NCBI GenBank assembly: GCA_022495005.1
Contig: JAGYXB010000510.1
Location: 1,240,001 to 1,304,000, forward strand
Source of the DNA: Rhyacophila brunnea
Taxonomy: Eukaryota > Arthropoda > Insecta > Trichoptera > Rhyacophilidae
Direction: 5' to 3'
Length of the DNA stretch: 64,000 nucleotides
Position 1 is the first letter of the stretch. Each line of letters starts with the position of its first letter. The notes below the pieces were generated by a model. It was not told the origin of the DNA. It searched no databases and saw only the letters and a program-made list of their open reading frames with translations. Of the stretch, positions 23,401-34,758 are shown one piece after another. Position numbers and translations under genes: made by a program.

Positions 23401-26400
23401 TTTAGACCATGCCTCAGCTGAAGTATAGCCTTAAGGAAACACTCGCGTTGTCGTTTCGTAGTATTTATATTTCATCGCACGATCACAATATATTACCAAT
23501 TGCGAATATATTATGCACATCTTACATTATAACGTTTTACAATACTCTAGCGTGTAACACTTTTTGTGGACAGCTGCCTCTACTGACGGAAGCGAGTTAT
23601 AATACGTGTCCTGTCATTTGGGGTATCCGTTTCTCGGTTGTCTATACGCCAGCATGGGCATTGATAACCGGATGACAGCTTGGTAAAACCTCTACAGTAC
23701 GATCTAATAATGCTAGAAAAAAGTTTCTGTGGTACCACGGCTACGGCAAAAGCGCTTCGCAGTTGTATTGATATTCAATAGGTATTATTGTTGTTCATTA
23801 CTAGGGAATACAATAATTTAATATTATATATTTATATAATTTGGCTGAAGCTGGTCTCTGGGATATGCCCTCACGTCCTATAGATCTACCATCGTAAGTT
23901 GGCGGCCGGTCGAATTTGAAACTAAAATTGTCTATCGAGGATAAATTTGTTACAAATGCCATTTAATTTTACAACATGTTTGGATTGCATAATATTTGTA
24001 CAGAAATCTACTACCAATAAAAAATTATAAATTGCCATTTTTTTGTTAGTTATGGTAATATTCTCAATGTCATACTAGCGCCCTCCCTGAAACGCCAATT
24101 TATGATGGTAGATCTATAGTAGGCTCTCGGACGTTACACGTTTGATGAATGATGAGACACCTTGTGTCAGTAACACGGACACATGTGGTTTCATTTAACC
24201 GAGTTGGCACTGAGACTCGGATAGAAATGATGGTTTCCACGACAGTTGCACTAGACATGTTCGTGGTATGCGCTTGTTGAGTTACACGGTGTGCGGCACT
24301 TGAGATTCAGAAGTAGTTTGGGTTGTAAGCACAGAACAGATTATTTCTGAGTTCCCTGGTTGTAAGGCCTACCGCGCATGAACGTTTACATAACCGGCCG
24401 AACGCATTCGGCCAATCGTTGGTTTGCCCGCGCATGATCCAATTTTTTACTGGCCGGCATGTTTGAGTGCGCATGGCCCGATTTATATCGGACGGAGGCA
24501 ATGCGCACGCAGCCAGTAAACACGTGCACGGAACGACAAATAATGAATAATGAAATGATGCCGATGCGCATCGATGAAGCCGTCATGTGCCATGTGGTTT
24601 CATAGCGGTTCGATGTAATAGTATGTGTGCACTTCATACCATACGCGTCACTTAAGGCCATGCATTAGTTGAGACACGGTCTAAAAAGATCGTCGCTAGG
24701 CGATGCGCGGTTTGCGGGTCGCGGGTGCAAATGAGGCATGTCAAACCAAATATTATTTGTCTTATAAATCCAACATGTCTCCATTTAATGTTCTTTTTAT
24801 TGTTTTATCAGTGACAATAATAATATATTCATTGACATGTTTTCTTTTTAAAGTAAATGGGTAACGTTTTAAGTCATCTTTACACGATTTAGGAATTATT
24901 ACGGCCGTCGCCATCACGAAGCAAAATGACGTCCTTCCAGCTCTACATGCTCTCTCAGAATGGGAGCGAGTGCAAAATTTCGTCGCGCCTATGGTAGAAA
25001 ATTATTTGGCGTTTCACTGATGAATCACCTTAAGGGCTTGCGCAGACAGAGAGCGGTCGGAGTTCTGCGTTCAACCGACCGTTGACCGCTAACGTTCAGG
25101 GACAGCAGACAGGTGTCGGTCAACAATAAGCGTTCCATTTGTTTACAAACGTTGTACTGACACAAGCGCTGCATAATGCTTGACCGCTATATTCCGACTG
25201 CGAGTGGAAGTGAGAAAGCACCGCTGTTGCGTACTCACTCCCCCGTGTGGTTTCGCTCTATGCTGTGTGACTGCTCAGCGGAGGTACGGCGTTCTTTGTA
25301 ATTCCGGGCATAGAACTCCAGAACTTCAGCGTTCCAATTGACCGGCGCGGTCTGACCACCGGCTGTGTACCCATACAGTATGAAGTCCATACAGTACAAA
25401 GAACGCCGAACTCCGAACGCGGAACGCAGACCGCCTGACCGCGCTCTGTCTGCGCAAGCCCTAAGGGCTTGTGCGTAGTCCATGCGGAATAGTCCATGCG
25501 CGCGCTCTCATTTGAAAGCATTGCCAATGGGCCACCGGCCGGTTCGAATCGGTGTAAAATTTTGTGTCTGAACACAGATTTTCAATTCGGCCGTTCGGGT
25601 TGCATTGCAATACGATGGTTACAACTCCTCGATTGTTGACCGTACGATAGTAAATCGTTCATGCGCGGTAGGCCTAAGTGTTTGTACATGCGCGGTTGGT
25701 GAATGACTTTTGAATCAGTCTGTGGGTATCAATGACATTAATAGTGGGTATACGCTTTGAGTTACTCGCGACGATCTAGCTGTAAAAAGCTAAGAACGCC
25801 CCCGCAGTCTTATGCCGGCGCTCCATTGGCACGCAAGTCAGACGATTTACAGTCTTTGGACTTTTTTTCGCGTGGAGCACCCCAGATCTGCAGACTTTTT
25901 AATCCGCAGACCAGGCTCGTTGGATTTCAAACACGTTTGATATTTTACTCTCCGAGTGTCCAGACTTCGTCCGTCGATCACTATGTAAATTATATTTGAC
26001 ATTAATAGGTACGCAACCATTAGGACCGACAAAAATCTGTTGTTTTAAACATTTTTATTGATTAATTTATTAATTTACACATTAGAAAATGAGAGATTTA
26101 CCAATTATTTTTTTATTTGTATTTATGAAATTTATAAAAGAAAACGTAAAACTTGTGTTGTTTTCACTGCTAGGTAAGAGCTACTATTATGGGCCAGCTT
26201 CAATTATTGGCCACTTGCAGATAAAATCTAGTTTTTTGAGATATTAAATCAACATTGCCATCTGTTAAGTTATTAAAAAATCTCGTCAATTGTTCTCCCG
26301 TTGGTAAAATAGATAATTGTTACTTTTAGCATTATAAAACATTCTCAAAACCGCATTTGTATCTGACAGTTCGAGCGAAACCGTGAAATAAGTGCGATTT

Positions 26401-29400
26401 GTTGTAAATTGTATAAGGACATGACTTCTGTTAAAAGGTATGTTAAACATTTAATATCATACAAAATGCTTATCCAATTGACAAGTATATATGCATTTGA
26501 TTTATGTATACATCATTAGACATATATTTTGGAAAAAATAGGTGGGTAGGTATATTATGATGGTGGCCAATAACTGATTCCAAAATATGTCGATTTTCCT
26601 TTATCGGCCGGCCTTGCTAATAATAGAATATGTGACTAATTAGTAAAGTATTACATTTATGTTTATTAGTTGAATAGTGTTTTAACAGTATTATTAATCA
26701 TCTTTGTTTTTATTATATTTCTCCGACATTTGTAGATAAATATTGGCCACCTGGCCCATAATTGTAGTTTTGATGGCCGATAATAGAAACTTTTTTCTTG
26801 ATTGTTCCAAAATAAAAATGCATCAAAATAAACGAATGAAATATAGTCAAGAACTGAAAAATAAAAGAAACAATAGAGTATATGAAAGACCATAGTGAAG
26901 AGTCTTTGCGTTCAGTAACAAGAAGATTTAAAATACCAAGAAGCACACTAAAATTCCTTCCGCAAAAATCCTCTACTGAAAAGTTTTGTATGCTGTTCCG
27001 ACTGTGAGAAAACTTCAATGATTCTCATTTATCCTTTATGCTACGTCAAGATGTTTGTTAACTTCTATTAGCTAGGTATAGGATTTCTTTTGAATTTTTG
27101 AAATCCATTTCCAACAAGCTCTCCGTATTTAATTAAATATGCCTATCTCACTGTAACTCAATGTGAATGTGTTCTTTGTATTTTTAAGTAATATGTTACG
27201 TATGTCTAATAAAATGACGATAAAGTTGCATTAAGTACTTGATTCGACACTTAATAATGATGTGTGATCATAATATTACATAAACTGTCTTTAAATTTTT
27301 GTTTAATTAATGTTATTACAGTTATTTCGGGGTGGCCAATAATTGCATCTTTTGGTGACCAACAATTGAAAAAAGTGGCCAATAATTGTAGATTTCTGCC
27401 TTTTTTTTTGATTATTTTTTTTATGATGTAAAATATTTTTTTTAAAATGTTCTGATAATTGATTATTATAAACAAATAAACAATTTAACAAATAATATTT
27501 TTTATTTCACCTTCCTAATGATATCTGTCCACAAAAAATTAACAAAGTTGAAAAAATCCTTAACTGGCCAATAATTGTAGCTCTTCCCCTATATTATTTT
27601 ATTCAAGTCTACATAGAAATAACAGAAAAAAATTTAGGATTATCCGAAGACATTACGATAATCGCAACTCTTGACTTTTGACAGCTCGACTTTTTTATTC
27701 GTTCGTTGATCTACTAGTAGCAAAGTATAGACAAATCTGACTATTTATTGTCCTTGGACTTTTGGCTTGCCAATGAAGCGCTGGCATTAAAATAACTTGA
27801 AGTAACTCAATGTTATTCAATCAGGGTCGACTGATGACCCATAATTGCTGGACTTGCGGCAATAACTGGGGATTTGAGGACGTATGAAATATAGGGATTA
27901 AAGCGGCCATTATTGGCCCAACCAACTATATAAATATATTATAGTATTATTGCATGAATTTCATAAAAATATATGTTTTTCAAAAAGTGTAGAAATTACC
28001 GCTCGGGAATAAGCTGGGCGAAGAACGTGTGATACGATGCTATTCTGCCATCTGTTTACTTACAATTTACATATTATAACACTAAGAAGTGGCAATTAAT
28101 TTAGATTGTTAATTTACTGCAATTAATATCTGTAATATTATTCATTTCTACTTATTCAGAATGGATTTCAAAAAGCAGAGAATAACCACGATTTCATCTG
28201 GAAACTTTACAATTAACAGCAAATATCAAATGAAAGGACGGCTGTTATCTTTTCCAATAAATTTTAGTGGGAAACTTCACCTAAAAATTGGTAAATAGGA
28301 ATTTATTTTTATCTAACCGGTAACTAAACAAATTAGCTAGTGTATTTTGTGAAAAGTGTATTTAAGTTTAACATTCTGTTCTACTACCGATAAAGTTTAT
28401 GATAAATTGGAGAATCTATTTTTTTTAATATAAACATAACATTACCTTACCCAGTGCAAACTTCCGTTTTTGAATGAGTAACGCCCCCAAATTAATCATT
28501 TCATTTTACGCTCCCATGGTGTACGGATCTATTAATTTACGCAATTTGAAGATTTTTATAATAAAAATAAGTCTAAAACGATCAAGAGTGATGTTAGAAT
28601 TATTATTAGTAAACTTTTGGCTTATTGCTAATAAGAAAAAGAGTCGCATCTAAAAAGAGAGCCGATATATTGTTTAAACATGCCTACCGTGCGCGCGTTG
28701 CCACAATGCCAGCTACGCCACTGAGAAGTTTTATATGAGCGACTACAGCCACTTCCTGTTATCGCCGATTTCTTGTTTTTGGACTATATACCCTAACATT
28801 CAAGTCGCACTGCGAAAAAAACAAAAATAAAATTCGCAACAAGAAAATAATACTTATTTTAAAAACATTAGTGTGAAGTAGTTGTGGGGCCAGACTCCCT
28901 GTCTAAAAATTGCTACTTTCTTCCTGTCTTTTGTGTTTGTATATCTATAGCGAAGAAGCCGCAGATGTACATCAAACAACTCAAATGTATGATGAAAGAC
29001 ATTTAATTTATGGGTATACATACACTTGTGCAATGCCTAAAATCTAGGAATAGCTTCCTTAGGTCATCCAAAGAGATTTCGGAGAGAATGGCGAGGTGGT
29101 GCAAGCGATGCGACTACGTAGCCTTCTTAATGGTACCTTAAGCTACCATCTGATGATATACAAGACTTTAGAGGACAAATAATTGAATACGAACCGGGGT
29201 AACTAGAACCAACAATAATATGAAGACATGGGGATACCTTGATGATCCTTGAAACTGTGAAGAGGAAACTGCGGAATATGTGATGGCATATCTGCTAGTT
29301 GTAACCAGCGGCACCATCGATGATAATTTATTATTATGTTTGAAGCTAATGACATGACCATCACGGTGACCAAGACATGATTGGGAAGAGTCTAGGCGCA

Positions 29401-31990
29401 TTCCTCATACGAACAGATTGAAGAATACTAGAAACAGAGTGCATCTGAACCAAGGCCTGAACAAAAACGATGCATAAGTGCGAGTGAGAAAGTATTCGGC
29501 ACCCTTATAATCTCGGCGACACGCGCTAGAGTAAGATAAGGTTTACAGATGTGGGAGATGGCTTGCTATAGTGGCGCCGCCAAATCTTAGTTTGTTGCTT
29601 AACTAAGCGTCGATAACCGTATTGCTAAAATTGCTATTTTTTGTTTTAAACATAAAGTCAATGGTAAATATGTTTAGTTAATTAAGTAGAAAATGTGGTT
29701 CTGTATATTGTATTAAAATGTGGTAGCCGTACTGATAAGCAAGAAGATGGTATTATGTTTTATAGGTAAGTTGATACATGTTCGTGATAATTTATTTGTA
29801 TATTATTATGTATTTTAACATCAAGTTACCTAGTGCTTCTTTAAAATAACTTAAATTATGGATATATTTACCTAATGGTTGCATTTTAACCGCTCAAAAA
29901 TACTATATAACGTAAAAAAATAGAAAATTATATTTTAATTCTGAGCGTCTAGTGCGAGCACTAGCGAAATGGTCTATGGTCTCGAACATTTGTATACGAA
30001 CGGCACGCAGCTTCATTTAGCAATGCATTGGATGTATCTATAGTGTAAGATCTGAACCAATTCCGGTGTTGGTATGCAAAGTGTTCTCACTTTTTGGGTG
30101 TGCTGAGATTCAAACCGCATGCATACAGTGGAGTCATGTAACGTGTATGCCTTTCACGGTGCCGAGCCGAAGACTGCTTTGTGACTAGTTTTTATTCTTG
30201 TTAATATACTATATTTGTCGTTTTGCCATCACCAATATAATTATAATACATATGAACATAATTGAAACATTATTTTTGCAGAAAATTTAAAAATAAAACT
30301 TAAACTTGATTGGGAAACACAGAAAAGACCAGATGGAAAAAATTATATTCATATCATAAAACATAAAAAAGACTTACAATTTGGAAACGTCATATTTAAT
30401 ATAAGCAGTCTTTTAAACAAAGAAGTCGGTGAGCAATGTTATAATAATTAAATTATCTGTGAAAAAATATACTTATTGGAGGTTCCATGACAAAACAGAA
30501 CAGTGACAAAACAGAACAACGATAAATATAACTATGACCTTTCAGGAAAAAGAAATTGTCCTATCTCTATTATGTTAATAGATTTTTAATAGCAAAGATT
30601 TTCAATGCGCCATAATAAATCAAATTATATACCTATTTTCTGCATTCCTAATCGCTGGAAAGCCTCAAATATACGGCACTTTGCCGGCATGGTTAGGATA
30701 TCTCATCTTAATCAATATAATATGTTCAAAATGATTGGGTGACTAGGTACAACGAAATAATGACCTAACCTAACCTAACCTAACCTGACCTAAATAGATT
30801 CCACAAAAATTAATGTTTCATTTTTCCCCTGGCTGTTCTGTTTTGTCACTGTTCAGTTTTGTCAAGTTCTGTTTTGTCCGGTTACCGTGTGCAACACAAT
30901 CACTGCTGAAGTTTTTATTACACTATAATTACCACATTTAAATAATACGTTAATTATATCAAATCGCCAACTGCTCCAAGCCGCGCTAGTCGCGGTGTTA
31001 GCACTAAACGAGTTAATCCAGTGAAATGGCTCAATGGGTTGGAGTTTGGACGAATTACCTTCACTCTGTTGGATTAAGCCCTGCATTCTTCTGCTTTCAA
31101 ACGAAATGATAATTCACTTTATTATTGTTATTCTTATTCAATATTGGAATATTTGTTACCCGTAAGACTACTATATAATATTATATCAATGTTTAAAGTG
31201 CAGATGTAATATGTCAAAAAGTCGAGTTTTTGATAAACGTGAACGATATACGTTTACCTACATGCATGACAAAATTAATTAATAATTGAAACATATTACT
31301 TAACTCCAAAATCAATTAAAAAAAGTGATACATGTTGAATTCCGAGAGTTAAATTATACCGGCATATGGCCTGTCGGGTTGGCGCTTTTCAACGCGGTTC
31401 CAAAAAGCCACGTTACCTGATTAGATCGACATAGAAGACGGTAATTACATCTTGAAATGCAGCGATTTTGAAAATTAATAGATACTAAAACTATGTCGCA
31501 CCGCGCAGTGCGCTAAGCCAAAGTTAGTATATTTCACGTTTGCTAGATGTGAAATGTTATTGATTACGCGGAAAAATTTCAACAAATTGCGAAGCTAATA
31601 TACCTTTACTCAATGTCGAATAGTCAGTATATATAATATATTTTATACGCCATATTGTAATAATATAACAATAAAACTAAACGAAGTATGGCACATACAT
31701 CATTACATTTCTTATTAACTAGTTGGGATAGATCTGCATATAATATCTGGTTTACATAGCCAGCTTTATCGTACATTATTTTTACAATCAACTGTCTAAT
31801 ATAAATATTTTTTCCAGATGAAACAATGAACACCATTCTAAACAACAATTGGCGGGAAGTTATCGCGGAGATTGGAGGTCCAGCGATAGATAATTCTTTC
31901 TATAGAATTGTTGGGATAATAAATTCATTTTACTCCCACATCCCACAAGATGTTCTCTTTCCTGATATTGACAAAGAGGCATTATCTTAA
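20406..31990 (+). CDS. Takeout/JHBP-family protein gene B, complete
   Basis: Five exons: 20406-20487, 22540-22771, 28160-28290, 30282-30428, 31818-31990; 765 nt coding, 254 residues, within the family's usual 240-260. Residues 1-25 form a signal peptide (MEGRKFFNALFINILVFICI core, likely cut after TRA). Cysteines 34 and 44 (TPCLRYDPDFNEC) are the conserved disulfide pair. Later come LPQFDVPNMDPLHF, MDFKKQRITTISSG, NFTINSKYQMKGRLLSFPIN, LKLDWETQK and MNTILNNNWREVIAEIGGP. Family role: secreted carrier of juvenile hormone-like or other lipids, linked to feeding, circadian output and mating in Drosophila takeout; ligand and tissue unknown here. Introns 1-4 are about 2.1, 5.4, 2.0 and 1.4 kb; intron 2 is swollen by nested MITEs. 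AATAAA lies about 80 nt after the stop. psiB is its broken duplicate. Confidence 0.88.
20945..21095 (+). repeat. SINE family S1, partial, upstream of a second SINE
   Basis: B-box-like ggttcaagtcccg at 20995, then tttttcaatgtatctatgaa and aggttaagcaagtggctaac, which match the S1 body at 58080-58145. It abuts an S2 SINE. Confidence 0.6.
21096..21350 (+). repeat. tRNA-derived SINE, family S2
   Basis: A-box-like gtggtgcagtgcgtaaggcg and B-box-like ggggtcgatcccgg at tRNA spacing, followed by a non-tRNA body. Not a tRNA gene: the arms do not pair. A second copy starts at 38492. Confidence 0.7.
21690..22363. mobile_element. hAT-type MITE, copy 2
   Basis: Same family as 7188-7882. Ends TACGGATTGCAATAC and GGTATTGCAATCCCTA, flanked by GTACATAT (21682-21689) and GTACATAC (22364-22371), 7 of 8 bases identical. 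It sits in intron 1 of gene B. Confidence 0.85.
22540..22771 (+). CDS. Gene B exon 2
   Basis: Acceptor cattctag, donor gtatgc at 22772. 232 nt. Encodes TSITPCLRYDPDFNECLLRE, FVKGLPQFDVPNMDPLHF and SGFKECFLED. The third cysteine, in FKEC, is shared with gene A but not with C or E. Confidence 0.87.
23095..23400 (-). repeat. Family H3 element, fragment, inverted
   Basis: Inverse of the H3 right part: cttcagtgaaacgg, aattcttaaatcgtgtaaag, aaaacatgtcaatgaatata, atggacgtatgttg. In intron 2 of gene B. Confidence 0.55.
23400..24360. other. Intron 2 of gene B, nothing recognised
   Basis: About 23700-23810 matches 47965-48055 (ggtaccacggctacggcaaa, agcgcttcgcagttgt), showing that this intron was part of the unit copied into psiB. 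No other structure seen. Confidence 0.45.
24656..25029. mobile_element. Family H3 MITE, nested
   Basis: TTAA on both sides (24652-24655, 25030-25033). Ends GGCCATGCATTAG and TGAATCACC with weak inverted similarity. The 45176-45546 copy has nearly the same length, ends and flanks. Confidence 0.72.
25034..25461. mobile_element. Harbinger-like MITE, family H2, nested
   Basis: Near-perfect 20-25 bp inverted repeats GGGCTTGCGCAGACAGAG, flanked by TAA (25031-25033, 25462-25464). GC-rich, with an internal imperfect palindrome built from gttccgcgttc-like words. Its target TAA is the right flank of the H3 element. Confidence 0.82.
26173..27589 (+). mobile_element. Pogo/Tigger-like element, decayed
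   Basis: Inserted at a TA, duplicated at 26171-26172 and 27590-27591. The right terminus reads inward as GGGGAAGAGCTACAATTATT, GGCCAG; the left is GGTAAGAGCTACTATTAT, GGGCCAG. The uninterrupted H4 copy at 61333-61877 serves as the empty site. The motif TGGCCAATAATTG is part of the termini and recurs inside at 26201-26213 (-), 26564-26576, 26751-26763 (one variant), 27333-27345, 27376-27388 and 27565-27577. Confidence 0.78.
26812..26985 (+). pseudogene. Pipsqueak-type HTH remnant of a pogo-like transposase
   Basis: Plus-strand pieces read KRMKYSQELKNK and, after a frameshift, DHSEESLRSVTRRFKIPRST, the psq helix-turn-helix pattern that begins pogo/Tigger transposases (the S-R--A--F-IPRSTL form). 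No DDE domain remains. It agrees with the TA duplication of the host element. Confidence 0.55.
28160..28290 (+). CDS. Gene B exon 3
   Basis: Acceptor cttattcag, donor gtaaat at 28291. 131 nt. Encodes MDFKKQRITTISSGNFTI and YQMKGRLLSFPINFSGKLHL. Confidence 0.86.
28475..28800 (-). repeat. Transposon remnant, copy 1 (second at 62140-62460)
   Basis: Inverted relative to 62140-62460. Shared words include gagtcgcatctaaaa, gtctaaaacgatca, gtgatgtta, atcaatttacg-like words and cgccgatttcttgtt. Possibly part of a DNA transposon; family not recognised. Confidence 0.5.
28960..29580 (+). other. Possible decayed retroelement
   Basis: More GC-rich than its surroundings, with scattered frames such as NCEEETAEYVMAYLL and WEESRRIPHT that faintly recall the region after RNase H in non-LTR ORF2. 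Too broken to assign. Confidence 0.3.
29581..30281. other. Intron 3 of gene B, nothing recognised
   Basis: No repeats or frames of note. Confidence 0.4.
30282..30428 (+). CDS. Gene B exon 4
   Basis: Acceptor tttttgcag, donor gtgagc at 30429. 147 nt. Encodes ENLKIKLKLDWETQKRPDGK, NYIHIIKHKKDLQFGNVIFN and ISSLLNKEV. Confidence 0.87.
30481..30886. mobile_element. TIR element with phased GACAAAACAGAAC repeats
   Basis: Left end GGTTCC, then GACAAAACAGAAC at 30489-30501 and 30505-30517. Right end has the inverse at 30835-30847, 30851-30863 (one mismatch) and 30866-30878, then GGTTACC. Repeat starts are 16, 16 and 15 bp apart. No coding and no clear target duplication. A run of CCTAA lies inside. 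In intron 4 of gene B. Confidence 0.65.
30764..30793 (+). repeat. Short interstitial telomere-type repeat (CCTAA)n
   Basis: Six tandem units, five perfect and one CCTGA. TTAGG/CCTAA is the ancestral insect telomere repeat. Too short to imply a telomere here. Confidence 0.7.
30887..31817. other. Intron 4 of gene B, copied into psiB
   Basis: 31270-31817 matches 48595-49079 (ttgaattccgagagttaa, atatggcctgtcggg, accgcgcagtgcgctaagcc, caaagttagtatat), proving common origin of the two exon-5 contexts. Confidence 0.6.
31818..31990 (+). CDS. Gene B exon 5
   Basis: Acceptor ttttccag, stop TAA 31988-31990. Encodes DETMNTILNNNWREVIAEIG, GPAIDNSFYRIVGIINSFYS and IPQDVLFPDIDKEALS. 7 of 57 residues differ from the psiB copy. 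Confidence 0.88.
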
Positions 31991-32307
31991 CTTCTTGTAA
32001 TATGAATGAGATGTAAATTGTAAAATTATTTGATCTAATTAAAATAGTAGAAACCTGCCTGTATTAAAATAAAAAGCTCAATTTTGTATGACGTGTAATT
32101 ATTTACAACCAATGTCATTTGAGCTGCAATATGCTTGACGCATAAGTGTCCAATTTAAAACTATATCTATGTTTTTTTGAAAATGGAACGATTTATTGTC
32201 ACCATACATACGCCAGGACAACCAGATGACAGTCTTCTTGGCGCCATTTAATATTATTGAAATGCATGAAGAGATAATAGTCATACTCACAAGAGTATAA
32301 AAACAAA

Positions 32308-33218
32308 GGCTCTGGCACACAAAACGCTATCTGTCGCATCGGGCAGCGATCGCGAGATCGTCGCGGCGGTCAGCGGTATAAGTACGTCACACAGGCCGTG
32401 ATACCTTTGTGAGCGATCCAGTATCGTGGTTGCTTCCTGGCGGGTAGATGTGTATTCTTTTTTAACGGTTTTTATTCGGAGTGAGTAATTCGGACGAGTA
32501 GCAACTCCCTTTTCTATATGCACCACAAAGTAATAGAAAAAAGAGGATGTTGGGTACATCCCATCAATACGAAAAGTGAAACTCTGTATTGTACTGTACT
32601 GTACCACAGCCTCTGTATTGAGCTTCATTCTCATGAAGATAGATTTTTTCTATATTTTCGTGTCGTAGAAATCAGTGGTTAACTTTCGAAATTGGACGTG
32701 TCCCATATATGCCGAAAATGAGTTATTACCGGAATATCATTCTATAACCTCATACACACTTTGTTGACTTTCAAAAATAACCACAAAATACCAATTTCAT
32801 ATTGAAAAGAGGTTTCAAAAAGTAGGTTGACATTAAAATAGGGACACGTCCTACGTTGTTAACATTCGAAATGAGACATGTCACTTTCAGCTAATGGTGT
32901 GACTGTATTGAGTCACGTGACCTAAGTATGTTGTCATACAATCTGACAGTTTGGTTTTTGCCGCGTGCGTATTTTCGCTCTGTGTTTTTATTTGAAAAGT
33001 TCATTTATCTCTGAGAAGTGAATAGTGGTCATGTCCAATTTTAAAAAATAACCACTGAAATAAACATATTGTTCTCTCACCTTTTTGATAAATAATTCCG
33101 TTTCTTCCGCCATTGCACAGATCGCCTGGTCGATTTTGTAATTTTGTACGACTGTATTGCTGCCCGCTGCGACCACGAGTGGCTCGCTGCGACAGATCGA
33201 GTTCTGTGTGCCAGAGCC
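32308..33218. mobile_element. TIR element, GGCTCTGGCACACA family
   Basis: Left GGCTCTGGCACACAAAACG...ATCTGTCGCA is matched by the inverse of the right end, GGCTCTGGCACACAGAACTC...ATCTGTCGCA. The flanks on both sides match the region after psiB (near 50010 and 51110), where this element is absent, so it arrived after or escaped the duplication. No transposase. Confidence 0.68.
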
Positions 33219-33334
33219 ATAAGATAGGAGATAGATAGTGATACACTTATTATATATTTTCTCGTACTTTAAACATTTATATATTTATATATATGTATAT
33301 ATATTCCGTCTTAAACTAAACGTTGTGTGACCCA

Positions 33335-33365
33335 TAAGTCTAAGAAAGTTGCCGACCCCTGCTCT
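33335..33365. repeat. hAT terminus fragment (also at 51245-51275)
   Basis: gaaagttgccgacccctg is the inverse of a CAGGGGTCGGCAACTTTC hAT end. It is present in both halves of the duplicated unit, so the insertion is older than the duplication. Confidence 0.5.
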
Positions 33366-34500
33366 AAAGTCTAGACATTTCAATTCAAAAAGAATAATTA
33401 TGACTCACAAATTTTGGAATAACAATTCATATAAAATTCAATTATAACTTATTATTAAAGAAACATCTTCAATATTTATTATTCGATGTCTTTGATTCAC
33501 CTTCATTATAAATTATCCTAGGAGTTTTAATGGAAATGGAATGGATAGAAAAATGTAAGCACATAGAATTTACTTTTTAATTATTATTTTTTTTTAAATA
33601 ACATAATTCCGCCAGGGCATTACGTGATATTATAATAATTAATGTATTTTATATTACATTTAAAAATACGCAAAACAATCAACCCTTTAAGTGTCTATTA
33701 TAATTATTTACTATATAATAATTTATGAATATTTATGTTGGGTAATGGGTAATGGAAAATAAACAGAACGGCCGGGGACACGTTGCCAAATCATAATATA
33801 ATTTATAGTACAATATTATAATTTCTGTTAAAAAATGTAAAATATTAGTTAAGTGTAGGTACCTAAGATATGCTAAAATTTCTATAGTTTTGAAGGGTAT
33901 TTTTTAAAATATTATAATCTGTTCACATTTGAACTATAATAAGCTTAAGAAAAGAAAACAACACCATCACTTATCCAACAACATTCATGATAGATAATTC
34001 GTTTTGCCGAATGGATCACAAGTTCGTAACTACATTGATTTTGTAATTTATTAACATTTTGTCTGGATATTGACATACAAAAATTTTATAACTAACCAAA
34101 AATTCTTAACAATAAACTTATATACCGAACTAAAAAACACTATGTATATCTATTAGATCCAGACACCTTCGAGATCCTCTACTTTGACCCCAGACTCAAG
34201 ATCTAGAGGTAGCCACGAGTTCAAGTCAAGTCAGTACTATAAATATGACTGTCCTAGAACTTTTTTCATTTATCTACCGCAGCCTACCTACTTCCAACAG
34301 GTACCCTTCGCCACTGGTATAAATCATTGCGTTCAATACACCGGAAGAAAAGGTCTCGCGCATGAATTTGGGACGACTCCACTGAGCAGGCCATGTGTGA
34401 TACAGAGGGGTTGCCGAAAATGACGATGATGATCATAACGTCATGATGATGTTAAATTTTTACTAAGTACAGTGAGGGTTAAAAATTAGGATGTTTATAA
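33366..34500. other. Intergenic B-C, part of the duplicated unit
   Basis: 33366-34150 aligns with 51276-52155. 34225-34330 aligns with 53875-53965. The right copy has a mariner, a reverse transcriptase fragment and an M1 repeat inserted between those blocks. Confidence 0.6.
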
Positions 34501-34523
34501 GTTTTTTAACACATTCGATTTCG

Positions 34524-34536
34524 TTCAGTCTTTTCA
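34524..34536 (+). promoter_or_regulatory. Possible Inr of gene C
   Basis: The sequence tTCAGTCttttcaacg fits the arthropod initiator TCAGT, lies about 150 nt before the ATG and is conserved at the same place in gene E (54184), within a block of near-identical upstream sequence. No TATA box was recognised. Confidence 0.35.
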
Positions 34537-34673
34537 ACGATCACCAATAACATAACACGAGAAAAGTGTGCTACAATATTATACATAAATTCTGTCTTGT
34601 CATTACTCTTGCTGTTTCTCATAATAAAATAATATTGTTTAGTTTAATTTAACTTTATTTGTTACTGATGAGC

Positions 34674-34758
34674 ATGAAGAAGAAAATGCACGCGTTGAAC
34701 TTCTCCATATTTTTATTTTTGACGTTAATTCAATATTCAAATACGTACGATGCATTAC
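34674..34758 (+). CDS. Gene C exon 1 (signal peptide)
   Basis: ATG 34674, donor gtaagt at 34759, phase 1. Encodes MKKKMHALNFSIFLFLTLIQ and YSNTYDAL. Confidence 0.85.

Larger units (their letters stand above)
24366..25674. mobile_element. Harbinger-like MITE, family H1, copy 2, with nested insertions
   Basis: Ends GGCCTACCGCGCATG and its inverse, with TAA at 24363-24365 and 25675-25677. It is twice the length of copy 1 because two other TIR elements, 24656-25029 and 25034-25461, lie inside it nearly back to back. Confidence 0.82.
25813..27786. mobile_element. TIR element family H4, copy 1, interrupted
   Basis: Ends TGCCGGCGCTCCATTGGC and GCCAATGAAGCGCTGGCA, with TTA on both sides (25810-25812, 27787-27789). 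The inner sequence matches the 545-bp copy at 61333-61877 except for the 1417-bp insertion at 26173-27589. Confidence 0.82.

Noticed and set aside
24307..25575. Overlapping minus-strand open frames
   Set aside because: They lie in GC-rich MITE sequence, which gives chance frames, and contain no family motif.
32287..32634. 115-residue minus-strand gene
   Set aside because: It lies across the terminal inverted repeat of the GGCTCTGG element and has no recognisable domain.
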